From an uncultured Bacillaceae bacterium (GTDB lineage: Bacteria > Bacillota > Bacilli > Bacillales > Bacillaceae_L): a stretch of 64,000 bases of DNA. Positions within the stretch are counted from its first letter, which is position 1. Each line of letters starts with the position of its first letter. A model generated the notes under the pieces. It saw only the letters and a list, made by a program, of their open reading frames with translations. It did not search any database and was not told where the DNA came from. The stretch lies in NCBI GenBank assembly GCA_947497585.1, contig CANMHG010000006.1, positions 62,001-126,000 on the forward strand. Reading direction: 5' to 3'. The translations under genes were made by a program, and so were the position numbers. Shown here one piece after another: positions 44,095 through 53,497 of the stretch.

Positions 44095-45588
44095 TTAATC
44101 ACCTACAGTCACTAAAAGTTCTCTAACAGTAGATTTCCTACTTAAACACTCTACCAGGCCTTCAGCAGTGGCCACTTTAGGCATATCATCTGGAAGAATA
44201 TTATTTGCCACACTCGCTTCCCAAGTGTTACTTCCCATACATATTACCTTAAGGTTTGCAAGAAACTCATTTAAATTCACACCCGCACTTCTCAACCCTT
44301 CTAAAAACACCTGAACAGAAGTACCACTTGGAAATACAACTGTATCTAAAATTGATTCTTCTACCATTCGAAGGAATAACGGAAAATAGTTTTCATCTAA
44401 ACGTTTATAGCTTGTTACTAAAAAATCACATCTAGCAAATTGCCTCGTGTAGTCATTTTTATTTTTTAAAGCATAATCATCTCCAACAACCAATACCTCT
44501 GCTTGACTAAACTGTTCATCTAATAGGCTTGCATAAATACCTCTTGAATTAAGTTTTTGAATGGTTTTGCTTGAAAATCCATAAAAGCTTGCTTGTACTT
44601 TACGAATATCAATGCTGTTAGAAAAGAGCAACTGAAAAAACTCTTCTACACTTTCCTCAGAGGTGAGTATGATTTTTTCATACGTTACGATTTTTTCAAG
44701 GACATTAAGATCAATTAACGCTGGCTTCTTTTTCCACTTTGGAAATTCGATAACATCTGCACCTTGTTCCACTAACTCTTTCGCTACTTTACTGCTACCT
44801 GTACTTGTTCTTGCAAGTACGATTTGTCTACCGAATAGAGGCTTTTCTTCAAACCAGCTTACTCGTTCACGCAGGGCAACAATTTCACCTACTAGCGTGA
44901 TCGCTGGGTTACTAAAATTCTCTTTTCTAGCTTTTCCTGCGATCGTAGATAGTGTTCCTTCAAGTGTTTTTTGTCTACCAAAAGTGCCCCATTGAATTAA
45001 TATAACAGGTGTATCAGAAGGTTTTCCCTCTTGTATTAATCCTTCACTTATAAATTCAAGATTACCTATACCCATATAAAAAGCAATGGTATCAATACTA
45101 ACGAGTCCCTTCCAGTCTAGTTTAGGTCTACCATCAACTGATTTGTCATGTGCAGTCACAATTGCAAATGACTCTCCATATTCGCGGTGCGTTACGGGAA
45201 TTCCAGCATATAAAGGTGCTGCAATACCCGATGTAATACCTGGCACGATTTCAAATGGAATGCCTTGTGATTTTAAAGCAACCGCTTCTTCTCCTACTCT
45301 TCCAAATACCCCAGGGTCACCACCTTTTAAACGTACAACCCGTTTTCCTTCAAATGCCTTTTTCACTAATAGGTCATTAATTTCTTCCTGTCTTAAAATA
45401 TGACGGTGAGGAAGTTTTCCACAGTATATGAGTTCACAATCATCCTTTACAAAATCAAGCAATTTTGGGTTCACTAAACGATCATATAAAACCACTTCTG
45501 CTTTACGTAACACTTCCAGCCCCTTAACGGTAATAAGTTGTATATCTCCAGGCCCGGCTCCTACTAAAAATACTTTCCCTTTTTTCAT
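44095..45588 (-). CDS. nasF: Uroporphyrinogen-III C-methyltransferase fused to HemD-like domain (NasF/SumT)
   Basis: 497 residues. Residues 1-240 are SUMT/CobA: VFLVGAGPGDIQLITVKG, LKGGDPGVFGRVGEEA, VPGITSGIAAPLYAG and GIPVTHREYG; this part makes precorrin-2 from uroporphyrinogen III with two SAM. Residues about 250-497 are a uroporphyrinogen-III synthase (HemD) fold, with PLFGRQIVLARTS and VFPSGTSVQVFLEGL. Fusions of this kind occur in Firmicutes. ATG at 45588 with GGAGGGG upstream; the longer frame is rejected. Confidence 0.9.
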   Translation of the reverse strand: MKKGKVFLVGAGPGDIQLITVKGLEVLRKAEVVLYDRLVNPKLLDFVKDDCELIYCGKLPHRHILRQEEINDLLVKKAFEGKRVVRLKGGDPGVFGRVGEEAVALKSQGIPFEIVPGITSGIAAPLYAGIPVTHREYGESFAIVTAHDKSVDGRPKLDWKGLVSIDTIAFYMGIGNLEFISEGLIQEGKPSDTPVILIQWGTFGRQKTLEGTLSTIAGKARKENFSNPAITLVGEIVALRERVSWFEEKPLFGRQIVLARTSTGSSKVAKELVEQGADVIEFPKWKKKPALIDLNVLEKIVTYEKIILTSEESVEEFFQLLFSNSIDIRKVQASFYGFSSKTIQKLNSRGIYASLLDEQFSQAEVLVVGDDYALKNKNDYTRQFARCDFLVTSYKRLDENYFPLFLRMVEESILDTVVFPSGTSVQVFLEGLRSAGVNLNEFLANLKVICMGSNTWEASVANNILPDDMPKVATAEGLVECLSRKSTVRELLVTVGD

Positions 45589-45662
45589 GTTGTATCCCCT
45601 CCAAGGTGTCCCATTATCTAAATAATGAGGGGACACCTTGAGAGTATCCGCTCACCATATAG

Positions 45663-45983
45663 TTATAATAAAATAAATACTTTATCTTCTAATGTTTCTA
45701 TCTCGTAGACTTTAACCATACCTGAATCTGGTGCTTGCACCTTTCCATCAATTAATGAGATCTTCCAATCATATAATGGACAAAATACAAACTCTCCACT
45801 AACTAATCCATCTACTAGTGTCCCACCCTTAGGATGTGGACTTTTGTTTTGAAGAGCCCTCACTGAGCCGGCTGATGTCTTAAATAAAGCAATCTCTAGA
45901 GAACCAATCTTAATTACCCTTCCTGTTCTCTCTTGTAAATCACTCAGTCTAGCAACTTCTACTATGCTTTTAGTTCCGATCAT
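45663..45983 (-). CDS. nasE: Nitrite reductase small subunit NasE (NirD), Rieske fold with incomplete ligands
   Basis: 106 residues with the NirD/Rieske beta fold; works with the large subunit NasD in reduction of nitrite to ammonium. Of the four Rieske [2Fe-2S] ligands expected (CxH and CxxH) only His50 and Cys68 are present: Ser48 replaces the first Cys in NKSPHPKGG and Tyr71 replaces the second His in FCPLYDWK. E. coli NirD also lacks the ligands, so the subunit may be structural. ATG at 45983 with AAAGGAG upstream; 18 bp from nasD. Confidence 0.88.
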   Translation of the reverse strand: MIGTKSIVEVARLSDLQERTGRVIKIGSLEIALFKTSAGSVRALQNKSPHPKGGTLVDGLVSGEFVFCPLYDWKISLIDGKVQAPDSGMVKVYEIETLEDKVFILL

Positions 45984-46001
45984 AGGATATTCTCCTTTCT
46001 C

Positions 46002-48416
46002 TTAAGTTAGTTGTACCTTTGTATAATACGTTTCTTTTACTGTGTTATTTTCCACAGCTTCCTTCCATGGCTCAATGTAGCGTTTTAAGGATGTTTCCAA
46101 TCTTATATTTAACTCTTGGATCATCTCTTTGTTTTCTAAGAGCTGTCTTACATGATCAAGTCCTACTCTTTCAATCCAATTAGATGTCCTTTCCAAATAG
46201 TTTGCATTTTCACGATAGTATTGGATAAAAGCGCCTGTTATCTCCATAACTTCAGCTTTTGTTTTTACTGTGCACAATAAGTCTCCAGCACGAAGATCAG
46301 TTCCACCGTTACCAGCAATGTAAATTTCCCAACCACCATCAATGCCTACAAATCCAATATCTTTAATTCCAGCTTCGGCACAGTTACGAGGACATGCAGA
46401 TACCCCCATTTTAAATTTGTGCGGTGTATCAAGTCTTTCGAATTTCTTCTCAAGCTCTATTCCTAGACTCATAGAATCCTGTGTTCCAAATCGACAGTGC
46501 TGTGCCCCAACACACGTCTTAACTGTTCGTAAAGTTTTTCCATAAGCATATCCTGAAGGCATATCGAGGTCTTTCCAAACACTGGTCAAATCTTCTTTTT
46601 TTACCCCGAATAGAGCAATTCGTTGACCTCCTGTCAGTTTCACAAGTGGGACATTGTATTTCTCTGCTACCTCAGCAATTTTCTTTAGATCTTGTGCATT
46701 TGTTACCCCACCATACATTCTTGGAATAACAGAGTAGGTGCCATCCTTTTGTATATTTGCGTGCAGTTTTTCATTTACTAACCTAGAGTTACGATCATCA
46801 ATATACTCTTCTGGGAAAATCATACCTAAGAAATAATTCAGTGCTGGTCGGCACTTCGAACATCCTTCTTCATTTTTCCACCCAAGGACATACATAACTT
46901 CTTTAATTGTTGTTAATCCTTTTTCCTTAATTTCAGCTACAATCTCTTCTCGGCTATGAGTTGTACAACCACAAAGTGATTTTTTTGTAGAAGTAGCCTT
47001 GAACTGATCGCCTAATGTGCGGGATAGAATAGTAGAAATAAGTGGTTTACATCGACCACAAGAACGTCCAGCATTGGTGCATCCACCCACTTCTTCGACA
47101 CTTGTAAGACCCTGTTCCTTAACTGCCTGAACAATCGTACCTTTTGTAACTCCAGTACAGCCACACACAACCTCATCATTTGGCATTGCTGAAATATCGT
47201 CAGAAGCCGTAGGTCCTCCATCTCCATTACTTAAAATAGCTACACTCGTTAAGTGACTTATATCTTCTTTCTTTGAGAGCATTCTAAATAGCTTTGTACT
47301 ATCACTCGTATCACCATATAAAACGATACCTACAATTTGATTATCACGAATTAAAATCTTTTTATAGACTCCATCAAACTCGTTATGCACCTTTATTGAT
47401 TTTGTAGTAAGGTCATCTAAAATCTCTCCTGCTGAGTATAAATCAATTCCAGCAACCTTTAGTTGAGTTCCGGTAACTGAACCTTCATAAGGTTTTGTTG
47501 GTTTACCTGTAATCCGATCTGCGAGTACCTTTGCTTGTTCATAAAGTGGAGCTACTAAACCGTACGTCACTTCTCGATGCTCTGCACATTCTCCGACTGC
47601 AAAAATATTCTTAGAGCTCGTTTCCATAAAGTCATTTACAACAATTCCTCTATTAACATATAAACCTGAATCTTTCGCCAAGCTTGTATTTGGTACTATT
47701 CCAATGGCCATAACAACAAGATCTGCTTCAATACTTGTGCCATCTATAAACTTTAACCCTTCAACTCTTGTATTTCCTACAATCTCCACGGTTTGTTTAT
47801 TCATTAAAAACTTAATTCCTTGTTTTTCCAACTCTTTCTGCAGCATTGTTGATGAAGCTGGGTCTAATTGTTTTTCCATTAAGTAAGATGGTAAATGAAC
47901 AACATGGACATCCATACCTAAATCTAGTAGACCCCTTGCTGCTTCAAGCCCAAGTAGGCCACCACCGATGACAACAGCTTTTTTATAGACGTATGAGGTT
48001 TCAATCATATCCTTGCAATCTTGTATTGTTCGAAAACCAACAACACCTTCTTTAGTAGCTCCTGGTATAGGTAAGATAAATGGTTTAGAGCCTGTAGCGA
48101 TTATAAGCTCATCAAAATCAACTGTATGATTCTTTGAAAATACTTTATTCTCTTCATGATCTATCTTTAAAACTTCTTCTCCAGCTAAAAGGTTAATATT
48201 GTTCTCTTTATACCAATCCCAGTTATTCATAATAATCTCTTCCAGAGCTGTCTTTCCTTGTAATACATTTGATAATTGAATTCTATTGTAATTTGGGTGT
48301 GGCTCTTCCCCAAAGATTGTAATATCATATTGATCTGGTGCTAACTTAATAATCTCTTCAATTGCTCGTACACCAGCCATTCCATTACCTACTAAGACTA
48401 ACTTTCTCTTACTCAT
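46002..48416 (-). CDS. nasD: NAD(P)H-dependent nitrite reductase large subunit NasD (NirB)
   Basis: 804 residues, close to B. subtilis NasD (805). Order: FAD/NAD(P)H domain (VLVGNGMAGVRAIEEI; second nucleotide site VVIGGGLLGLEAARGL), two BFD-like [2Fe-2S] segments (CGCTGVTKG...CGRCKPL and CGCTTHSRE...CSKCRPAL), and a siroheme/[4Fe-4S] domain with CVGAQHCRFG and CPRNCAEAG. Reduces nitrite to ammonium in the cytoplasm. ATG at 48416 with GGGAGG upstream; the frame extends six codons further. First gene of nasD-nasE-nasF-sirB-sirC. Two FNR-type palindromes lie 83 to 128 bp upstream, so anaerobic nitrite ammonification is likely. Confidence 0.94.
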   Translation of the reverse strand: MSKRKLVLVGNGMAGVRAIEEIIKLAPDQYDITIFGEEPHPNYNRIQLSNVLQGKTALEEIIMNNWDWYKENNINLLAGEEVLKIDHEENKVFSKNHTVDFDELIIATGSKPFILPIPGATKEGVVGFRTIQDCKDMIETSYVYKKAVVIGGGLLGLEAARGLLDLGMDVHVVHLPSYLMEKQLDPASSTMLQKELEKQGIKFLMNKQTVEIVGNTRVEGLKFIDGTSIEADLVVMAIGIVPNTSLAKDSGLYVNRGIVVNDFMETSSKNIFAVGECAEHREVTYGLVAPLYEQAKVLADRITGKPTKPYEGSVTGTQLKVAGIDLYSAGEILDDLTTKSIKVHNEFDGVYKKILIRDNQIVGIVLYGDTSDSTKLFRMLSKKEDISHLTSVAILSNGDGGPTASDDISAMPNDEVVCGCTGVTKGTIVQAVKEQGLTSVEEVGGCTNAGRSCGRCKPLISTILSRTLGDQFKATSTKKSLCGCTTHSREEIVAEIKEKGLTTIKEVMYVLGWKNEEGCSKCRPALNYFLGMIFPEEYIDDRNSRLVNEKLHANIQKDGTYSVIPRMYGGVTNAQDLKKIAEVAEKYNVPLVKLTGGQRIALFGVKKEDLTSVWKDLDMPSGYAYGKTLRTVKTCVGAQHCRFGTQDSMSLGIELEKKFERLDTPHKFKMGVSACPRNCAEAGIKDIGFVGIDGGWEIYIAGNGGTDLRAGDLLCTVKTKAEVMEITGAFIQYYRENANYLERTSNWIERVGLDHVRQLLENKEMIQELNIRLETSLKRYIEPWKEAVENNTVKETYYTKVQLT

Positions 48417-48498
48417 GTGTAGTCCTCCCATCAAAGTTTGCTCAATATTTCACATAATTGTTTATACTTTATTTTAAGATGGAAGTACACTTTCTGGG

Positions 48499-48514
48499 TG
48501 TGATGTTTATCACA
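48499..48514 (-). promoter_or_regulatory. FNR box 1 upstream of nasD
   Basis: TGTGATGTTTATCACA: perfect TGTGA-N6-TCACA palindrome. Its centre is about 42 bp upstream of a start site predicted from the minus-strand TAAAAT at 48471-48476, the usual place for an activating CRP/FNR protein. TnrA sites have seven bases between the half-sites, so FNR fits better. Confidence 0.78.
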
Positions 48515-48528
48515 TTTCGAACAGGATT

Positions 48529-48544
48529 TGTGAACACATTCACA
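48529..48544 (-). promoter_or_regulatory. FNR box 2 upstream of nasD
   Basis: TGTGAACACATTCACA, a second perfect TGTGA-N6-TCACA palindrome (TT/AA flanks extend it), centred 30 bp from box 1. It lies in the space between the kinase gene stop and nasD. Confidence 0.72.
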
Positions 48545-48564
48545 ATATTGACTAAAAAAAGCCT

Positions 48565-49830
48565 TCATAAAGAAGACGTTTTTTGTTTTGCTGTTAATAT
48601 CACTGTTACTTCTGTTCCTACATTCTGCTCGCTCTTATAGTTGATTTGCCCACCCATAGATTCAATAATTCTCAAAGAGACGGTTGTACCTAAGCCAGTT
48701 CCTTTATCTCTTGTTGTATAAAATAATGTACCTATTCTAGATAGCTCTTCCTCACTCATCCCTTTTCCAGTATCACGAATAAGGATTAAAGCTTGCTCAT
48801 TTTCTTTTTCGAGGGTCACTGTTACACTTCCACCATCATTTGTTGCCTCAATGGCATTCTTAATAAGATTAATAAATGCTTGTTTAACTTGATTGCGATC
48901 TGTAGTGACATAAATATCTTCTTCCAAAGAATACTCCAGCCTCACCCCATCTTTATTTGCAAGAGGTTCTAGCAATACCGATATATCTGTAAGTATTTCA
49001 GTAAGGTTACATTCTTCAATTTTTTCAAATTGAGGCTTAGCAAAATTTAAGTAATCATTAATAATTGATTCTGCCCGGCCAAGCTCACTTAATACCAAGG
49101 TAAGATAAGTATGATTTTGCCCTTTTTCCTGTTTATGCATGAGCTGAAGAAATCCCTTAACTACGGTTAGAGGGTTCCGTACTTCATGAGCAATCGAAGC
49201 AGCAAGCTCTCCTAAGGTGTTTAGTTTTTCTGCTCGCGCTATTTCTTTTTTCATCAATTCATTTTCTATCATTGACTCATTAATGCGTGAAGCTATCCAT
49301 ATTGTCACTACCTGAATCGCTCCAAAGATCAATATATTTTTAAAAATATTATAGTTCACAAGTGTTTTATCACCCGTTATAGCCAAATGGGTTCCTAACA
49401 TTATTAACATGACAACCATTGGCCAAACACCAATTAAAACTGCACTCCTGATTCTCTTTTTTGAATCATAACTCATAAACTTAAAGGAATACAAAAAGGG
49501 GATAATTACAGCAAGTATGCCACTTAGGTATCCAATCAACAATGCATCTCCGCCAATATACGTTCTTACACCAAAATAGAAACATAAAACAATTATACTA
49601 GCTACTGGCCCTCCATATAATGAGGCTAACACTAGCGGTACATAACGAAGGTCCCAATAGAGACCATAGGCTTCAAAAGAGAAAAGCAAACATAGAGTAA
49701 CTGAAATCCCTTGTAGCACACCACAAATGTATGGAGATTTACCTGAACGTTTTTTTGCAAGGAAAAAATTATATATGAAGATTGGCATTAAAATAATAAG
49801 CACGTGGAGCAATAATTTTTCTACTAGCAT
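48565..49830 (-). CDS. Membrane sensor histidine kinase, 5TM-LYT type (KinB-like)
   Basis: 421 residues: six membrane helices in the first 195 with the LYT-type sensor blocks LRYVPLVLASLYGGPVASII, then HisKA (phosphoacceptor His in SIAHEVRNPLTVVKGF) and HATPase_c (NLIKNAIEAT, GTGLGTTVSL). This is the layout of B. subtilis KinB, a sporulation phosphorelay kinase. No response regulator adjoins it, as usual for such kinases. ATG at 49830 with GGAGGG upstream. It lies directly upstream of the nasD promoter region. Confidence 0.85.
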   Translation of the reverse strand: MLVEKLLLHVLIILMPIFIYNFFLAKKRSGKSPYICGVLQGISVTLCLLFSFEAYGLYWDLRYVPLVLASLYGGPVASIIVLCFYFGVRTYIGGDALLIGYLSGILAVIIPFLYSFKFMSYDSKKRIRSAVLIGVWPMVVMLIMLGTHLAITGDKTLVNYNIFKNILIFGAIQVVTIWIASRINESMIENELMKKEIARAEKLNTLGELAASIAHEVRNPLTVVKGFLQLMHKQEKGQNHTYLTLVLSELGRAESIINDYLNFAKPQFEKIEECNLTEILTDISVLLEPLANKDGVRLEYSLEEDIYVTTDRNQVKQAFINLIKNAIEATNDGGSVTVTLEKENEQALILIRDTGKGMSEEELSRIGTLFYTTRDKGTGLGTTVSLRIIESMGGQINYKSEQNVGTEVTVILTAKQKTSSL

Positions 49831-49921
49831 CGCGCAACCCTCCAAACCAATTGAGTGTTACTTATAGATACGACAAAACTTGTCATTTCCCCTTTGTCTT
49901 CGACGATATATACGAAAATAA

Positions 49922-49959
49922 ATAAAAAAAAGCTGTTGATTACAGTCAACAGCTTTTTG
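49922..49959 (-). terminator. Terminator of glnS
   Basis: 12-bp stem AAAAGCTGTTGA / TCAACAGCTTTT followed by eight T on the minus strand. Confidence 0.87.
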
Positions 49960-49963
49960 GTTA

Positions 49964-51619
49964 TTAAAGTTTAAATGAGCTTTTTAAGCTTACAATTTGA
50001 TTGAATACGAGCTTTTCTTCAGTAGTATGCTTAGGGTCAACGTTGAAATAGCCATGTCTAAAGAATTGGAATTTATCTTGTGGTTTTGCATCTTTCATAT
50101 TTGGTTCAACAAAACCTTGAACAATTTCAAGTGAATTCGGGTTAACATTATCTAAGAAGGATTCACCCTCACCTTGCTCTTCATCAAGAATTAAAGGCTC
50201 ATAAATTCGATATTCGGCAGCGATTGCTTGAGTTGCCTCGACCCAGTGAAGTGTTCCTTTTACTTTACGTCCAGTAAATCCTGTACCACTCTTTGTCTCA
50301 GGATCGTACGTACAACGAAGCTCTACAACATTACCCTCTTCGTCCTTGATAACTTCTTCACATTTTATAAAGTAAGCATGCTTAAGTCGAACTTCATTAC
50401 CCGGGAACAGACGGAAGTACTTCTTAGGAGGATCCTCCATGAAGTCATCTTGCTCAATATAAATTTCTCTTGAGAACGGGATTTGACGAGTACCCATTTC
50501 AGGAACCTCTGGGTTAATTTCTGCATCCAGCATTTCTACCTGATTTTCAGGATAATTCGTAATCACAACTTTTAATGGCTTTAAAACACCCATTGTACGT
50601 GGTGCTTTCAGTTTTAAATCTTCACGGATAAAATGCTCCATCATTTGAACATCTACTACACCATAGTTTTTAGCCACACCTGTTTCACGACAGAAATTAC
50701 GAATAGATTCTGGTGTATATCCTTTACGACGAAGACCTGAGATAGTTGGCATACGTGGGTCATCCCAGCCATCCACATACTTTTCATCCACTAATTGTTT
50801 TAGCTTACGCTTACTCATGACAGTATTCGTTACATTTAAGCGTGCAAATTCAATTTGTTGTGGCTTCGCTTCCATTTCACAATGTTCAACAACCCAGTTA
50901 TATAAAGGACGTTGGTCTTCAAACTCTAACGTACAGATTGAATGAGTAATTCCTTCAATCGCATCCTCAAGTGGATGTGCGTATGCATACATAGGATAGA
51001 TGCACCATTTATCACCAGTATTATGGTGAGTTGCATGTGAAATACGATAAATGACAGGATCTCTTAAATTAATATTAGGAGAAGACATATCTATTTTTGC
51101 ACGAAGTACTTTTTCTCCATTTTGGAACTCACCGTTTTTCATGCGTTCGAACAAATCAAGATTCTCTTCAATACTACGGCTTCTTGAAGGACTCTCTTTC
51201 CCTGGCTCTTTTAGAGTCCCACGGTACTCACGGATTTCATCAACTGATAAGTCTTCAACGTATGCAAGACCTTTATTAATTAGAAGTACAGCTCGGTCAT
51301 ACATTTCATCGAAATAGTTTGAAGCATAGTGGAGTTCCTCCCACTCATACCCTAGCCATTTTACATCTTCTTTAATTGATTCAACGAATTCGACATCCTC
51401 TTTTAAAGGGTTCGTATCATCAAAACGAAGGTTTGTTTTACCGTTAAATTCGTCAGCTAATCCAAAGTTTATTACGATTGATTTAGCGTGTCCAATATGT
51501 AAATATCCATTAGGTTCTGGTGGAAAACGTGTAATAATTTCTTTATGTTTTCCGGATTTCAAGTCTTCAGTAATGATATTTTTTATGAAATTTGATGATG
51601 TTGTAGTGTTTTCTTCCAT
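49964..51619 (-). CDS. glnS: Glutaminyl-tRNA synthetase
   Basis: 551-residue class I synthetase that charges tRNA-Gln directly. HIGH motif at residues 41-44 in [14 protein letters not shown] and the KMSKS equivalent VMSKRKL. The C-terminal beta-barrel anticodon domain is complete ([16 protein letters not shown]-like region through [12 protein letters not shown]). Most bacilli lack this enzyme and make Gln-tRNA through mischarging by GluRS and GatCAB amidation, so its presence is notable. ATG at 51619 with GAGGTCGG upstream. Single gene with its own terminator; codon use looks like its neighbours, so any transfer is not recent. Confidence 0.93.
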   Translation of the reverse strand: MEENTTTSSNFIKNIITEDLKSGKHKEIITRFPPEPNGYLHIGHAKSIVINFGLADEFNGKTNLRFDDTNPLKEDVEFVESIKEDVKWLGYEWEELHYASNYFDEMYDRAVLLINKGLAYVEDLSVDEIREYRGTLKEPGKESPSRSRSIEENLDLFERMKNGEFQNGEKVLRAKIDMSSPNINLRDPVIYRISHATHHNTGDKWCIYPMYAYAHPLEDAIEGITHSICTLEFEDQRPLYNWVVEHCEMEAKPQQIEFARLNVTNTVMSKRKLKQLVDEKYVDGWDDPRMPTISGLRRKGYTPESIRNFCRETGVAKNYGVVDVQMMEHFIREDLKLKAPRTMGVLKPLKVVITNYPENQVEMLDAEINPEVPEMGTRQIPFSREIYIEQDDFMEDPPKKYFRLFPGNEVRLKHAYFIKCEEVIKDEEGNVVELRCTYDPETKSGTGFTGRKVKGTLHWVEATQAIAAEYRIYEPLILDEEQGEGESFLDNVNPNSLEIVQGFVEPNMKDAKPQDKFQFFRHGYFNVDPKHTTEEKLVFNQIVSLKSSFKL

Positions 51620-51798
51620 CCGACCTCAACCTTTCTCTAGCCTACATTGTCAAAACCAATTTAATAATAGTAGTTATATCATAAAAATTAAGATATATCT
51701 ATGCTGAGCATAAATTTCGCCTATACTCTCACTTTTTCCATCATGGGAGGGGAATAAACGTAGATTTACAGAAACAAGGCCATCAATCATACATGGCT

Positions 51799-51950
51799 GT
51801 TATTCGCTAGAATCCACTCGCTTTCCGCGGGCAGTATCTGAAGGTTATTTTCACTGTCGTGAAAAAACCCGCTCCTCGGCGCTCTGCGCCTGTGGGGTCT
51901 CCCGTTGACGTGCTACTCCCGCAGGAGTCTCGTGGATTCTAGCGAATAAC
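51799..51950. repeat. GC-rich palindromic element with 19-bp terminal inverted repeats (copy C)
   Basis: 152 bp flanked by perfect inverted repeats: GTTATTCGCTAGAATCCAC (51799-51817) and its complement at 51932-51950. The interior shares CTTTCCGCGGG, CTCCTCGGCGCTCTGCGCC, TGTGGGGTCTC and CCCGCAGGAGTC with copies A and B. It occupies the gap between glnS and the ZIP transporter gene. No transposase gene; it behaves like a miniature, possibly mobile, repeat. Confidence 0.88.
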
Positions 51951-52002
51951 TGTACACTGAATAAGGGTTAACTATAAAAGTTTTACCTAAGATAAAAAAT
52001 GC

Positions 52003-52033
52003 AAAAAAGACCCCCTTTTGTTCAAGTTGGTCT
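52003..52033 (-). terminator. Terminator of the ZIP transporter gene
   Basis: Short stem AGACC / GGTCT with a long loop, followed by six T on the minus strand. Confidence 0.55.
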
Positions 52034-52060
52034 CTATTATCAGTTGCATGCAGATATGAA

Positions 52061-52789
52061 TTATCCAAAGTAAGTCAAAATCAGCGAGCATAGTAGTCCA
52101 CTGGCTGAGATGAATCCGATAATGGGGCCTCCTTCTTCAAATGCTTCTGGGAGCATTGTTGAGGATACCATTGTGATGATTCCTCCGGCGGCGAAGGCTC
52201 CGATGGTTGTGACTAGCCATGTTGATGCTGGGTCGATCAGTATATAACCTAGTAAAGAGCTTAGAGAGGCTAGGACCATTACAACAGACCATAATAGTAA
52301 GATTTTCTTTTTTGAGTAACCGTCCTTTTTTAATCCGATGCTGCTTGATAGGCCTTCAGGAAAGTTGCTGATGAATATGGCTATAATAATTAACCAACTT
52401 ACGGAGTGATGTTCTATTAGGCTTACTCCGATAATCACTGACTCAGGAATTGCGTCGATGATTGTTCCTATGAAAATAGCCATTCCTGAATGGCCTCTGG
52501 GACTTGTTTTGGAACGCTTCCGTTCGTGGCCACCTTTTTTCATAATCATTAATTCTGCAAGAATAAAAATAGTGGCACCAGCTAAAAAGCCAAGTGATGG
52601 ATAAAGTATTCCACCTTCTTTTACTGCATCATTAAGCAATTCAAAGGTTGCCGCACCGATTAGTACCCCTGTTCCAAAAGCCATTACAAAGGCTGAGACT
52701 TTATTGGGGATGTTTTTGAAGATACCTAGTAATGCACCAAGTACGAGGGACGATCCCGCAATGGCTCCCCACATAGCTGCCTGTAACAT
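52061..52789 (-). CDS. ZIP family metal transporter
   Basis: 242 residues with eight membrane helices. The metal-binding helices have GTIIDAIPESVIIGVSLIEH and IFISNFPEGLSSSIGLKK, with the HxxxE-type positions replaced by Asp/Asn-x-x-Pro-Glu as in bacterial ZIP (ZupT-like) members. Probably moves Zn2+ or other divalent metals into the cytoplasm or between compartments. A His-rich loop between helices 3 and 4 is short (KKGGHERKRSKTSPRGH). ATG at 52789 with AGGAG upstream. Confidence 0.84.
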   Translation of the reverse strand: MLQAAMWGAIAGSSLVLGALLGIFKNIPNKVSAFVMAFGTGVLIGAATFELLNDAVKEGGILYPSLGFLAGATIFILAELMIMKKGGHERKRSKTSPRGHSGMAIFIGTIIDAIPESVIIGVSLIEHHSVSWLIIIAIFISNFPEGLSSSIGLKKDGYSKKKILLLWSVVMVLASLSSLLGYILIDPASTWLVTTIGAFAAGGIITMVSSTMLPEAFEEGGPIIGFISASGLLCSLILTYFG

Positions 52790-52800
52790 TTTTACCGCTC

Positions 52801-52855
52801 CTCTACTATTTCCTGATATATAATTTATCCATTTTATTAGATATCAGTAGTAGAG
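52801..52855 (-). promoter_or_regulatory. Inverted repeat in front of the ZIP gene
   Basis: CTCTACTA / TAGTAGAG (8 bp) and TGATAT / ATATCA (6 bp) nested, covering the leader of the ZIP gene between it and the end of liaR. It ends just before the Shine-Dalgarno site, so a folded leader could influence translation; it may also serve as a weak terminator for the lia operon. Confidence 0.35.
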
Positions 52856-52864
52856 TTTGTAAAA

Positions 52865-53497
52865 TTATTTAACCAATGAATGTTTAAAGGCATAGATGAC
52901 AGCCTGTGTGCGGTCTTGTACTTCAAGTTTTCCTAGTATGTTGCTTACGTGTACTTTTACTGTTTTAAGGGCAATGAATAATTCGTCTCCGATTTCTTGG
53001 TTTGTTTTGCCTTGTGTCATTAATAAGAGTATTTCCATTTCGCGATTTGTAAGCTGGTCATGCAATGCAGCTGGTTCTTTTTTTCGCATTTTCATCATCA
53101 TTTTACCTGTTACTTCAGGCTCTAGTACCGATTGACCTTCATAGGTTGAACGGACGGCATTTGCAATTTCACTTGCCTTAGAGGTTTTTAGCATATAGCT
53201 CGTTGCACCAGCTTCAAGGGCAGGGTAAACTTTCTCATCATCTAAAAAGCTTGTCACGATAATAATTTTCGCGTCTGGCCAGCTTTCGATAATTTGCTTA
53301 GTAGCCTCGATTCCATCCATTTCCGTCATGACTAAATCCATCAAAATCACATCAGGTCTTAGTTCAAGAGCTAATTTCACACCTTCACGACCATTGGAGG
53401 CCTCCCCAACTACTTCTATATCTGATTGTGCACTAAGGTAGGCAGATATCCCAATCCTAACCATTTCATGATCATCAACGAATACCACTCTTATCAT
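52865..53497 (-). CDS. liaR: Response regulator LiaR (NarL/LuxR family)
   Basis: 210 residues: receiver domain with phosphoacceptor Asp in [14 protein letters not shown] (about residue 54) and a C-terminal LuxR-type helix-turn-helix ([37 protein letters not shown]). With LiaS it forms the cell-envelope stress system that switches on its own operon. Start overlaps the liaS stop by four bases (ATGA). Last gene of liaI-liaH-liaF-liaS-liaR. Confidence 0.93.
   Translation of the reverse strand: MIRVVFVDDHEMVRIGISAYLSAQSDIEVVGEASNGREGVKLALELRPDVILMDLVMTEMDGIEATKQIIESWPDAKIIIVTSFLDDEKVYPALEAGATSYMLKTSKASEIANAVRSTYEGQSVLEPEVTGKMMMKMRKKEPAALHDQLTNREMEILLLMTQGKTNQEIGDELFIALKTVKVHVSNILGKLEVQDRTQAVIYAFKHSLVK

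Noticed and set aside
48499-48514. TnrA site
   Set aside because: TnrA needs TGTNA-N7-TNACA; both palindromes have six bases between the half-sites and fit FNR/CRP instead.
51620-51798. T-box leader in front of glnS
   Set aside because: No T-box core sequence or terminator/antiterminator is visible in the upstream region.
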